64,000 nt of DNA, from contig OY728165.1 of NCBI GenBank assembly GCA_963277665.1, positions 1,757,424,772 through 1,757,488,771 on the forward strand, read 5' to 3'. This stretch comes from Viscum album. Its lineage: Eukaryota > Streptophyta > Magnoliopsida > Santalales > Viscaceae. Both the position numbers and the translations under genes were made by a program. Each line of letters opens with the position of its first letter. Position 1 is the stretch's first letter. Below are positions 51,939-64,000 of this stretch, in pieces. A model generated the notes under the pieces. That model was given only the letters and a program-made list of their open reading frames with translations, was not told the origin of the DNA and did not search any database.

Positions 51939-53129
51939 ATGATCTTTTTAAAATTAAGTGTGTGATAGCTTTTAACTCTCTTGAATTTTAATAAAATCAT
52001 AGTCATTTTCATGGAAGGGTGTTGATTAAATAAATAAATTATGAACCTTAGTTTTTATGATTTTAATTAACATAATCCAATGGCATTTTTTCTTTTCTTA
52101 TTGATATTTTATAATATATATGTTATTAATTTTAACATTAATTAATGGATTTACCATTAACTATCATAATAAAATTACTAAGTTTAATATTAATAATGTC
52201 CAAAACTAAAGGAGAAGTATTTCATAATTTTTTTCTTTTTATTAGAAAAATGATCATTTTTAAATTCAAAAATACATTATTGGTTTTCAATAGTATAAAA
52301 TTATTCTCATTGATGGTACTAAAAAATTAGTTTTTACCGTAAAAACATTAAAAAATTAAAATGTTTTTATATCCAAATTGAATATGAAAAATATTCAAAT
52401 GAGATTAATTGGATAATAATTTTATTATTAAACTAATTTTAACATAAATACAATTTAAAATATAATTTATCATTAAAAAAGATTAGATGAAATGTTAATT
52501 TTCAAATATATTTCTGTAATTTTTATTATTCATCAAAAAAATGAATGTTATTTAAATAATATAAATAATTAAACCAAAATAAATATTGATATTCCAAATT
52601 TTAATAATATTTTAATATTTTTCAATATAAATTTTAGAAGTTTGATAAACTACAATTTTAAGTAGTGCGCTATCAAATGGAAGAAATCTAGCTTTAGAAA
52701 AGATCAACAATCTGTTTGTAAATTAAAATTTATTTTTATATATGTAGAGAAAAAATTTAAAATTTTATTCATTATATTTGAAATATTTTATATTTAATTA
52801 ATATAATCCATCATGATTTATTTATTTATTTTAATAAAACACATTTGTGTATATTTAATTAAATTTTCAGAAAAATATTTCCTTTAATTTTCTAAAGGAT
52901 TTTACATTTGTAAAATACACATTTCTAACCTAGTTAATCCAATACAAACATGAAAATATAAATGATAGGGTATAATTTTATTATGTTCATAATTACAAAA
53001 AAAATGATGATATTTATTAACTCAACGTTGCGTGTAATTCATTCTAAGTTTTTGTTGTGTGTATCACAAGTCATCAAAGAAATTAAATTTATTAAAAAGA
53101 AATATTTTAAAAAATATTAGGGTGTTACA

Positions 53130-54177
53130 GTATTCCTATATTATAATGAATTTCACCCTTGATATTCATAGGATTCATCAATGTTTTTTTATATGGATGT
53201 TATATTCCATGAAACCCATATCATAAAAACGAATACTAAAAATTACATTAAATAAGAAAGTTGGAATCTTAAAAGTTACCCAATGTAATTCATAACAAGG
53301 ATTACCCATAAGATAACATAGCTAAAATATTAAAATGTTTAAATAGAATAGAAAAATAACAATATTTTTCTGATAGATAATTATAGATATCATTTTCAAG
53401 ATAAGGTTAATGACCACAAAATCATAAACCACATTGTTCTGTAAAAGTATATTAATATCATGAAAATTGACAATAATAGATTATCTATTTATTTCAAAAT
53501 CCATTGTCAAGATATAATATCTTTATTAATCACATAATTACAATTTCTCTCAATGGGTATTCTCGGATCATATTTTTCTTAATTCAATTACTCTAGTAAT
53601 AGATGAAGAAAAAATTGTAATTCTTTAGGAACTAGTAGATCGTAATATCTATAATGGGAAGACAAGTCACTCCTTCTACCTCTCGTTAATATTAAAAAAA
53701 TATTTTAACATATTATCTCTTATGAAGAAATAATCATAGTAAAAAAATAAATATATTAATCATCATTAATAGGACAACATACACTTTTTAAAAATGGATT
53801 CACTTTTGAACCATGAAAAATATTAGAAAACAAAAATATTATGAATAATGTTACTTAATTTTCAAAATTATCTTAACATTAATCCCTTGGATATCTTAGA
53901 ATACCTCTTTATTGAATCATAAAAAACCGGAGAATACATTTATTGTGTATTTTTTTAAAACATGGTAACAAACAGATTTACTAGATATCCATATTGAAAA
54001 CATCCATGCCACCTCGTTATTTAAATATATTATTTCAAATTAATTACTTAAATCCAATAAAATGTTTTAAACTAAATCCATAAAAACATGAAAATCTTTT
54101 TAAACAAGTCTACTATGTGTTATTATGTCGTAAATACTAAAAAAAATTATTCTTATCCAAAGTATGTTTATTAACAA
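53130..54177. other. Short AT-rich interval between LTR-like blocks A and B
   Basis: About 1 kb without recognisable coding sequence. If A and B were the 3' and 5' LTRs of one minus-strand element, this would be all that remains of its internal region; if they are separate insertions it is flanking DNA. Confidence 0.45.
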
Positions 54178-57100
54178 TAAACATCATTATCTAAATAAAG
54201 GGGAAATGTAAATGGATACCTTCCTTTAAAAAGTATTTTCAATAAAAATATATCATTTCCATTAAATCACTTTTCTATTTCATCAATACCATTCAACATA
54301 TACTTTTATATCCTTTTTGAAAAGAACATACTGAACAATTTTTATTTATTTCAAAATTGATAATTATATAATCCAAATACATTAATACTTCTTTATCGAA
54401 CATAATTGTCAAACAATAATCTCAAAAAATTAACTATACATAATTATATTATTCTATAAAACATTTCTCTTTCACATATTATATGTTTAATCATCATTAT
54501 CGACATTATTATCATTATAATCATCAGATTAGTGATTTTGATCATGAGATTTCCATATGACATTGATTTTAATAATTTTTATACATTAAAGTTTTCTGTC
54601 ATGAAAAATTTAATGAAATATTATGGAGACCAAAATTACCATCCATTTAAGTAAATGATGTTTTCATTTTTTTTTGGAACTTATATTGCTTGTCTCTATT
54701 TTCCAAAACCAAAGCATTTTCTTCTTCCACTATGAAATTCACATTTTGGGTTTTTCGACATTATCAACACCTAGAAAACTTAATGTTCTTACCCTCATGG
54801 TCTCCAGTACCAGATCTATAAGAAGACACTTTCCTTATCCTCTAGGGTGATCCTACAAGTTGATTATGTTACAAATTTATAATAATGTTTAGTTAAAATT
54901 GATTATGCATATTCTAATCTTCTTATCATATTGTCACCATACCATTTGAATTCTCACAAATAAAATATACATCACATTAAATGTTATTCATCTTCCCTCA
55001 GGGTTTCCCCTTGAGAAACAACTAAATTACTAGGAAACATTATAAAAAATGGAATTTAATTTAAATATTTATAATCGTGGTTTTAATACTAGGTAAATCA
55101 CGAACAATACCAATAGAATAGGATTGTCACATATAATTGACATATCTATAGAGGTCATACTAGTTTTTCTAATACTAGTTTTCGAATTTAGTCAATCAAT
55201 TACTATGGTATCAACTATAATTACCAGGGAATTTGAAAAATGGATATTACAACATTTGAAATGAATATTCATTATATTACGAACACATGTTACTAATGAC
55301 TATAATACTTTAGTGCCTTTGGAATCATAGAACTTATTAAACAAATTTCGTGAAATATATTCCTCATCTCTGAAATAATATTTTCTCCATTAGTACGATA
55401 GTAGAAAAACATTAATTATAACCTATGGAATGAAAACATAACAATGATAGAAATATAATTCATCTTATGGATAATCATTGAGGATATGTAAGAATAAAAT
55501 TAGAATAAGGGTTTGAAAACCAAACCATGACATCTCAAAATCATTGAAATGTATTTCAAATATAATAATTTTGAATAATGGAATTAATGGTTTGAATATT
55601 ATAAGACATGAATCATATGATTATAAAATCCCATGATCCATGATAGTAGAAAAATTTAATAAGGCATGAGTTTTTGTCATTCACATAATATTAGTACATC
55701 CTATTTAATTGATACCTACCTAGAAATTCATATTATATTATGCTTTGGATAATAATACATGTACCTACATCATGATTTGTATGACCACTCATGTACCATA
55801 TAGTATTAGGAATAGGATTAAATCTGTACTATCCACTTTTTAGGATAACATTTGACCCATTTTTACCCTCACCATTCACGCATAGGATGAACATTAGTGT
55901 ACTCTTCGAGGTCAATGAACATTTATCGTTACCCAATTCATTAGAGGGGGACATTGGTCCCACTAGTCATAAAATAAAACAATAAATCAGTTTTTAACAT
56001 GAAAAATTATAATTCAAAAAAATAAAATAACCATATAATGAATAATTATAGTATACATGAATCATAAACCAAGTAATTAATAATTAAGATCCAACAATTT
56101 TATCTTAAATGGAATTTTCTTAAATACATTTTGAAATAAATCCTAAGGAAAATATAATTTCCATTTTTGAAAAAATACTATTTATATAATAAAACAATTA
56201 TTAGTACATTTAAATTAATTTCACAATGAAATGTTATACAGGAATATTTGTAATCCATTTTAAACATATTTTATATCATTTTCCTTGAAATATATAAGAT
56301 CATCATTACAAACATTTTTAGAAAATATTATCTTAATGGATTGAAAATCTCCAGCATAAGAGAGAATATAAATACATTAAATTAATAATATAATAAAATT
56401 TATAATATTCATGATACATAATTTCTAAGTGAAATATATAAACCTCATTAATTTATAAGTTTTTATGACATAACATGTGTATCAGGAAAGGTATTTTGAG
56501 ACTAAATTACATTACCAATTTGGTAACCAATGAAACAAAAACCACAAGAATATGATAACATAAAATGGATACGAAATTTTCCCTAAATTTTTGTATTTTC
56601 GTCATATATTACATTCATGGGTAGTATATACACCACCCAAAGAAAACATTTGATGATTATGGCATAGATCTCGCAGAAATAATAGTAAGACTAGAAAACC
56701 CCTTACCTAATGTATTGAATAACTTCTTACACATTAAAACATAATGTATTGTAAATATAAGTTTATAATAACTCATAAATAGAAACATATTCATATATAT
56801 AATACCATATAGTTTTTACTTTTTTACTTTATAAAAAAATTATTAACAGTTCCATGTCAATGTTATGTTTTGGGTATTTACTTCTCGATTTTTTGTACAT
56901 GTTTTGAATTTTTATTTTTGGACCTATTACAGAGATCATGATTTCATTAAAATTATAATGATATATATGATATGAATAAAATATATTATCAGATTATAAA
57001 TATTAATGGTGATTAAAAAATATATAAAATAAAACAGACCATTCTTGGACATAGTAGGACGTACGTACACATGAATGATGTTTTCATTTTCTTTTTGGAT

Positions 57101-59727
57101 AATAGATAGAAAAGTATATTATATATTAAAATAAAATAACAATTTTTATATATTTATAAAATATTTTTATCTAAAACATATATAATAAATTTTATTTGAA
57201 TCATGAATCAATCACATCACTTCTAGTGGTTGTATTCTTCCGCACACATGAACTACATTATTTTATTCCCATAAAATTGAAATCATCAAGGTATGTGTGT
57301 TATGACAATTAGAGAATCATAATAAAATATTCCAAATGTTATATATCAAATATCAACAATAAATACATCATTATTTCTATTATTTAAGATTGGTAATGGA
57401 AAATCTAATGATATCAGTTCATGAGGTGGTAGTCAACCTTACACACAAATGATGATTGCATACCTCATTTATGGAAAGTTGTGAAGTTATAGGTGGTACC
57501 CCTAACATAAAAAATTTCAAATTATTAAAATAAAAAAATAAAAAACACAAAATAGAAATAATTTAATGTGTTTAAGGAATTAATAAAACAAAAATGTTTG
57601 TTGATGAGAGTTAACTCTTCTTCGAATTTCTACTTTTTTTCAACAATGGACTGGTTTTTTAAGATTTAATCCAGAATAAATGTTTCTAGGGTGAATGGAG
57701 GAAACATGGGAGGTTATTCGGATAGTTTGGGCTGAAAAATTTGATTTTAAGTGTATAAAAAGAGAATAAGTGGTTCCCTTTTATAAGAAAGGGTGGGTGG
57801 ACTTTTAGAATTTATTAAATGATTAATTAAACATGAACTCACTATTAATAAAATTACCAAAAACCCCTTAATTTTATGATATCATATTATAAGGTTTTAA
57901 TATAATCAAAAATATATATTTTATACATGGATTTTTTTATTTAAAACATTATCGATTTGGATAACCCTTTATTAGAAAATTTTAATTTTAATTATGATAT
58001 CAAGTATTCAAGTATTATGTGGTTTATATTTTTACAGGTAATGTTTTAATTGGATCAGATATATTAAATTGACGATATATTACACCATATATCATCAAAT
58101 TTGTCCTTCATAAATATTTTTATTATTTATAAATCATGTAATTATATATTATTTTAATAAAATATCATATGTGTCAATTTTGAAACTATTAATTACATAA
58201 AAATTACAAATCTCAATAAAAATTGTTATATTTGAACAAAATAATATAATACAACCCTAATATATATTAATAATCATGAAATACTTCGGATCATCTAAAT
58301 CAAGTCAAATAGTATTTATTTTAATATTTATAATATCATATAATCAATTGTTTCATTTATTGGATAATTAATCTATCATCACTGTTTAATTATTTATGAT
58401 AACACTCTATGCAATAAAACATAAAAGTAAATTTCCATTGTGTATATAATAATATTATATTTCAAAAATATATATTTTTGATAATATATTATATTTAACC
58501 CTATATTAAAAATATTATTCTTTTTAAAGGTAAGAGTGTGACATTTTTCCACTCATTTGTATTTTTATAATATCACTGTCATTTTTTGGTAAACTAGTTC
58601 ATTAAATAAATAAATTATGAACCATATGTATTAATGTAAAATTTTAAATAATCCAAAATCATTTTGTCACGTGTTATGTTAAATTTTTTATATTCATATT
58701 AAAATTTTTACCCTTAATTAACTAATTTACCCTAAACCGTTGTAGTAAAATTACTGCATTCACTATTCATATCGTACACTGATAAAAGGGACCTATTTTG
58801 TAAATTTAATCCTTATGATTCGAAACATATATAAAATTTTTCATATTTAAAAAATATAATTAGATAACATTAATTTAAAATTATTCTCATTGATGGAACA
58901 AGAATGCAATTATTTAGAGTGTTAACATTGATAAGATTGAAATGTTTTATATCAAAATTCAATGTGTAAAGAATAATGTCACCATAATTGGATTAATATT
59001 TGCATTATTGATCTAATATTACACTAAAATTACTTTAATATTTTATTTATCATTTTAAATAAAATAAATGATATGTTATTTTCCAATTAAAATAAAGTAT
59101 TGCTTTGACCATTCATCAAAAAATGAAACTTATCAACATGATACGAAAAAATGATCATATGTAAATTTTGATATTACTATTTCAATGAGGATGTTTATTT
59201 TTTCAAATTGATTTTATAAATGATTTATAAAAATAATATTTAAAATAAGTTATCCATCAAAAGGTGACAAAACAACCTTTATTTAAAATAAAAGTTATTA
59301 TGTGAATGGTTGAATTTATATTTATATTATTTATATAAAATAAATGGATGGATCATAAAAATTATATTTAATATATTATATATTTAATTTATATAATCAA
59401 TAAGGATTTTCTTATTAAATTATTATTAAAAAATAAAAAATATTAAAATTTAAATAGTTTTCCAAAATAGGGTTTACATCCTTTTTTAAAAGGGACTTAC
59501 ATATGTAAACCATACCATAATAATTCAGTTAATCACATTCATACTATCAATTATTATTCCTATGTTATAAATGTATTATTTAAATAATTAAAATTGTAAT
59601 ATTATTTTTTTAAATACTCAATGTTGAATGTAATAATAGATAAGATGGTGTAAAATATAATAGAAGACGTTAAGTAAATAAAATTTATTATAAATATATT
59701 TTTTTCAAAAAATCTGACAGTGTTGTA
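54178..59727 (-). mobile_element. LTR-like block B (minus strand)
   Basis: It is paired with block A over more than 4 kb (anchors listed there). Shared segments include TTGAGGATA...AAGAAT, TACCCAAT...ATTA...GGTCCCAC, TTATGTTTTGGGTA with TGTTTTGAA, and ACACACAAATGATGATTGC. The right end, AGTGTTGTA (to 59727), is a worn version of GGTGTTACA. The left end is uncertain; AATAAACATCATTATC near 54178 weakly resembles repeat R. No coding was seen. Confidence 0.55.
57030..57470 (-). repeat. Three ~180-200 bp sub-repeats in block B
   Basis: Segments near 57040, 57219 and 57418 repeat the same core as in block A; the third has TTCATGAGGTGGTAGTC and ACACACAAATGATGATTGC. Spacings are about 179 and 199 bases. 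Confidence 0.6.
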
Positions 59728-60840
59728 ATCGATGCATACCATTGAACATTGAAATAAAAAATTTTACTCCAACTGGTGTGAAACACAATAAGGATACCAA
59801 TATATCTTGTCCAATAGACCCAAGGTTCCCATAGTGAAATTCTTATCAATTAGTTTTTATAAAAAACTTATTAATATTTTATAATATAACTTCTAAGCCA
59901 TTTAATTGAACTTCAGGGTTGGAAACTCAATTTTCCATTTCAGAAAGGCAAAATAAATTATCAATTTAAACCCCATTTTTAAACGGGAACCCCTTATCAA
60001 TTCAATTTCAACTCATGGAATTCCATTTCAAATCACATGGAAATTAGAATCTCAAATTGAAATTTCAGAGACTAGAATACTTGGTTAGATTCACCTAGCT
60101 CTAGGATATATAGAACCTAACAGACTTTGAATATGAATATCATAAACCACGTGACTTTCTTTCTGTAGACAAGGCAAGAATAAATAATGGAACACATTGA
60201 AAGAAAACACTTTTTGATTACCTATAAATGTTTCTAACCTCGTTGTAACCACAATGAGAGAGAAACCAAGAAGAAAGGCTTACACAATGAGGAGAAGTAC
60301 CTATCGATGATTATCAATCGAGGAATGAATCAATCCAAATGGAAAGGGAATATCAAAAAAATCATACAGAAAGAGATCTGAATGATTGGAGTTCGCTTCA
60401 AAATATAATGATTCTTAAAACACCCTTAGGAAACCCTAAATTTTTAAACTCATGATATTACATGGAGTGTAATCATTTATATACTGTGAAAAACATTCAA
60501 CTTCTGTTATGAAAAAATGTTCAAATTTTTAATAAAATAGTGATTTTCACTATAAAATATCTGAAAACCTTATAATTTGTATACCATTTTCACACTATGT
60601 GATCATCCCCTAGGATCTGTCCATATGCTATTACACATTCTATAATCTAATTTCACATCAGGTAACTACCCAACAGAACACATAGACTACATGATAAGAT
60701 TCTAAATTCCAAAAAATCTCTTACTTCACTACTATCGGTATCCCCCATTCATGATTGCAAAAATATTAAAAATGAAATTTCATAAAAAGATAAAAATTGG
60801 AACATACTAAAGAATAATGTAAGATTACATTTTAATAAAC
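59728..60840 (-). other. Distinct, less AT-rich segment with promoter-like features
   Basis: This stretch differs from the LTR-like blocks on both sides. On the minus strand TATATAAAT (60483-60475) is followed about 40-60 bases later by TTTAGGGTTTCCTAAGGGTG, and then by a C/T-rich leader-like region with a GTAAGC donor-like site near 60.28 kb. This resembles a plant promoter plus 5' leader, or the U3/R part of another LTR family. No ORF of note follows. Confidence 0.35.
60475..60483 (-). promoter_or_regulatory. TATA-like box, minus strand
   Basis: TATATAAAT in a locally less AT-rich context, with the AAACCCTAA-type motif (plus-strand 60432-60440) downstream. In this AT-rich window chance is a serious alternative. 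Confidence 0.3.
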
Positions 60841-61399
60841 ATTAAAAAAATAAATTCCTTTCGCACTTTTGAAAATAGCCTTATGTGTATCGTACATGAT
60901 AATTTAAATTTATTACTTTTTATAATTTTTATCAATGTAAAAACGTTTATAAATGGAATATACAAACCATTTTTTATTGATAACAAATACATAATAAAAT
61001 TTTAGAAAGATGAATATAAATTAATATTAGTCTCGACAAAAAGAAGATAAAGTTGGATTTTCATAAAAACCTCATTTTGGTGAATTTTTGAAAGGATAGT
61101 AAAATAAAATTAATATATTAAAAATAAAAAACAATTTTTTGGAAAATAATATATTATTCTAAATGAAAATAATCATATCATTTCCCTTAATATAAATTTA
61201 ACAAAGAAAATCTTAAAAACTATATATTAATCTAAACAGTTATGTTATTCATTGAATTTATTCACACACAAACATATCCTCATATATAATAATTAATAAT
61301 AAAAATTCATTATATAACATAAAAATATTAATATGTATCACAATATATATAATTCCATTTTAATTTAAAATTTCCCATCACATAACAATTCTTTATTTA

Positions 61400-63269
61400 A
61401 AATGTATTTTAATAGTTTAATTGTTCCATTTTTTTGCATGTTTTTTTATAATTATTCCATTCCAATCAGAATTTTCATGGTATGGTAATATCTATTTTTT
61501 TATTATGTTATTAATATATTTATTATCTAGTATATATATTTATAGATCCATTTATGAAACATGGTGGTGTAAAATAAAATAAATCACTTCATAGAGGCGA
61601 TAGTCCTCGTATACATATTTTTGCTGCATGCATTCATCAAATATATGTGTTTAAAAGAATTTAAATAATAATTTATCATTAAAAATACTAAATACATAAT
61701 ATATATAATATATATGTATTAATTATATTTTTTGTACAATCCATGTAAGGATAAAATGGAAAATAAATCATGTGGTTTTGTGGAGATGGTAATCCACATT
61801 TACACATGGGTGATGTAATTATTTAGAACTGATAGAAAAGTATGATGTGAAATATTATATAATATTTATAAAATAAGAAAACATTCCACTTATAATTTAT
61901 ATTCATTAATTATAACATTATATCTATCAATTTGGGGGCTTGATTAAAAATAAATTACATCACTACGTATAATTGGTATTCTACTTACAGACATGGGTAA
62001 TGTTTTTATTTTCCATTGGATGGATTTGTGGTTTATAATCATTTAAAAAATAATAATTTTTTATAATGTTTATCAAATTTATTCCATTATACATGAATGG
62101 GTATAAAATGTTATAATGATTTATATGATAAAAGAAAATTGAATATGGTTGTATTAGATTATTACCACTTTTGAAGGATACCAACTTCGTCAAACACATT
62201 AAGACATATTGTGGTAGAATTGTATAAAGAAAATAACATCTATAAAATGGAAAATAAATTTGGGAATACATTTGTGTTGATATTTTATGAACTATTTTTC
62301 TCAATGTAATTTTTTATGTTAGGGGAGGATGTTCTCATTTATAAGCATGGAGGGTGGAAAATTCTAAATACTTGAAACATTAAAAAATAATATATGTATT
62401 GTCGAACTCAAGTTGAGTGTCTAAGAAATTTTATAGATTCAAATGAAATAATATTTTGGGATAAATAATGTATCCAATCAAACTATTGATAAAAGTTTGA
62501 TAGATTTTGAACCTTATCTTCTAGTTTATCTCTAACATTAACGATTTTAACTTGGTCAATAATGACAAATTTTAACATTAGTTACTATTTATAATGAAAA
62601 AATGAAATTAAAATTATCACCATATATGGAAATTTAATTAAAAATGTGGAAACAATTTTATAATATTAAATTCCAAAAACTAAAAAGATTTAATTTTAAT
62701 ACAAATATGAAAAATGCAAGAAACATTTTTCCTGAGAAAAATAATTTTTCAATTATAAAGAAAATTTCCTATAATTATATGCATAATAACCATTATGTGA
62801 TAAATTTTAATATATTAAATTTATTAAATGATATATATAATTAATTCAAATAATTGGTCAATATTTATTAAATTTTTTACAATGTTTAAAAGACATATGA
62901 ATGAATATTAACTTGTTTAAATTAAATTTAAATTATTTCATCAAAACAAATTTTCAATAATTTTCATGATATATTAAATATAAATAATAATATACAATGA
63001 ATAAAATTCTATTTGAGATTAAAGTTATATTTTTTGAAATTTAAAACTGATTACTTATTTACAAATTTCCATGGACAAATTTCTTACATTATTTTCATAA
63101 TTTTTTTAGTCCTATTCAAACCGACTAATTTAATGTATGGGAGATGATAATAAAGTATAATAATATTGTGTCATGGTTTGTTTAATATAAGGTCTATATG
63201 CTTTACACGCTATTATATGCATAAAATTTATTTGATGATAAATATATTTAAAAATATTATGGTGTTACA
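61400..63269 (-). mobile_element. 3' LTR (block C) of the chromovirus at the right edge
   Basis: It ends at AATATTATGGTGTTACA (to 63269), nearly the same terminus as block A (AATATTAGGGTGTTACA). Just beyond it, plus-strand TTAAACCCC (63270-63278) would read GGGGTTTAA on the minus strand, a plausible polypurine tract, and the pol stop lies 39 bases away. Together these identify it as a 3' LTR. Compared with A and B it seems shortened by about 1 kb between the terminus and the sub-repeats. The lower-coordinate end is not defined. Confidence 0.65.
61580..62020 (-). repeat. Three ~180-190 bp sub-repeats in block C
   Basis: Segments near 61587 (CTTCATAGAGGCGATAGTCC), 61770 (GTGGAGATGGTAATCCAC with TACACATGGGTGATG) and 61960 (ACAGACATGGGTAATG) repeat the block A/B core at ~183 and ~190 base spacing. 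Confidence 0.55.
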
Positions 63270-63307
63270 TTAAACCCCATTATAAAATTTTAACCACTAA
63301 AATTTTA

Positions 63308-64000
63308 TTACTCAAACGCAAACAAATGAGTATACTTATTCCTCATTACATCCTCATGTTTAGGCATAACACCATTAAATTTATGTAAACTCTATAAAAC
63401 AAGTTTCTAGTGAGTGGTCTTATGAGACAATAAATTCAATTTATGATCATTAAATTCCATTTGTTTTTCCTTATAAGAACCATCATTTTCTATTTGTATA
63501 TACTCTATACTAGTATATTTGAATTATTATGTATGTACTTACAATTGAGAGATACATAGAATACATCGTGAACATTAGAGAAAATATTTGTATGAAATTT
63601 GTTATTATAAAAAATATGGATCCAATCAAAAATATCAAAAAAATATATTTAAATCTATATATTAGATTTCAATTAAATTTAAATCACAAAATATTCATCC
63701 AATGTGGTTTATATTGGAAAACATTCTCATGATCTTAAATATTCGGATCACATTTATACATTCCATCAAAAAACAATTATGAACATTGAGTAACCCTAAC
63801 AAGTCTCTGAATATTTTTATCCATCTATGTCATAACATTTTCTAGCTTATGTCCTAATAGAATTCATTAATTATCTTTATACAGACATTTTAGTTTTATC
63901 TGCTTCCTATAATATAGGGATTCATAAGAATAGATTTTAATTCTTCACTGAATGCTATTATTTTAAGAAAATTTGAATATATGATGGCTTTGATCCCATC
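63308..64000 (-). pseudogene. pol: Integrase C-terminus and chromodomain-like tail of a Tekay/Del chromovirus
   Basis: The minus strand reads RFKYIFFDIFDWIHIFYNNK and FHTNIFSNVHDVFYVSLNCK, then YIHNNSNI. These align without gaps to the family segment P-R-Y-I-G-P-F-E-I...S-N-V-H-D-V-F-H-V-S-M-L-R-K-Y. After a frameshift near 63.49 kb, GSYKEKQMEFNDHKLNLLSH and HEDVMRNKYTHLFAFE match the chromodomain-like tail, ending at TAA (63310-63308). DHENVFQYKP (~63.74 kb) marks the start of the readable part. Polar residues have largely drifted to F, Y, I, N and K, as expected from heavy AT-directed decay. The rest of pol lies beyond the window. Confidence 0.8.

Larger units (their letters stand above)
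47631..53129 (-). mobile_element. LTR-like block A (minus strand)
   Basis: The right end is sharp: TATTAGGGTGTTACA (53115-53129), whose complement starts TGTAACACC like Tekay/Del LTRs. Block A is colinear with block B at an almost constant offset of about 6.57-6.60 kb: 48913/55478, 50281/56865, 50841/57418 and 53129/59727. The left end is placed at repeat R (47631-47780) by inference. It is non-coding. The ORFs at 49140-49385 and 55791-55985 lie at matching places in A and B but on opposite strands, so they are not genes. Confidence 0.6.

Noticed and set aside
61981..62304. 107-codon minus-strand ORF in AT-rich DNA
   Set aside because: Composition is dominated by I, N, Y, K and F, there is no family motif, and it overlaps LTR block C.

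Overview
The window looks like intergenic DNA from a large, repeat-rich plant nuclear genome. I found no intact cellular gene. Everything recognisable is decayed Ty3/gypsy LTR-retrotransposon sequence of two plant-specific lineages: Tekay/Del-type chromoviruses, and a Tat-lineage element with a second RNase H and an antisense plant-mobile-domain (PMD) gene. No bacterial-type operons, rRNA, tRNA or CRISPR were seen. The species cannot be named from the sequence.

Region 1 (1-8858, + strand) is a chromovirus (E1). It consists of the last ~0.95 kb of its 5' LTR, a PBS-like site, a pol pseudogene whose protease, RT, RNase H, integrase and C-terminal chromodomain-like region all stay in one frame (1294-4608), and a complete 3' LTR of about 4.06 kb. 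Gag is missing. E1 ends inside the gag/protease region of a second element, so it is probably nested in it.

Region 2 (8859-~22045) is that second, Tat-lineage element (E2, + strand). It has protease, RT, RNase H, an additional RNase H whose catalytic residues survive, and integrase, ending at 13383. Next come a 53-bp tandem array (13384-14000) and longer duplicated modules to about 18.2 kb. The minus strand of 18544-21866 then holds a decayed, intron-containing PMD gene with a coiled-coil tail, antisense to pol. Order and orientation match the known habit of Tat elements of carrying tandem repeats and extra ORFs downstream of pol.

Region 3 (~22.05-64 kb) changes abruptly to very AT-rich, CG-poor DNA. 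By conceptual translation I could still recognise a minus-strand chromovirus (E3: gag 40361-40740, protease ~39.5 kb, RT 38.5-39.33 kb) and the minus-strand integrase/chromodomain tail of another chromovirus at the right edge (63308-64000). Three related minus-strand LTR-like blocks end in GGTGTTACA-type termini at 53129, 59727 and 63269, and each carries three ~180-200 bp sub-repeats. A possible plus-strand LTR relic lies at 27.9-30.5 kb. The rest of this region has only tiny random ORFs.

As a whole, the window records successive retrotransposon insertions at different stages of decay: E1 and E2 are readable, while E3 and the LTR blocks are almost erased. The most interesting part is the 3' half of E2 (13.4-22 kb), with its tandem arrays and the spliced antisense gene.
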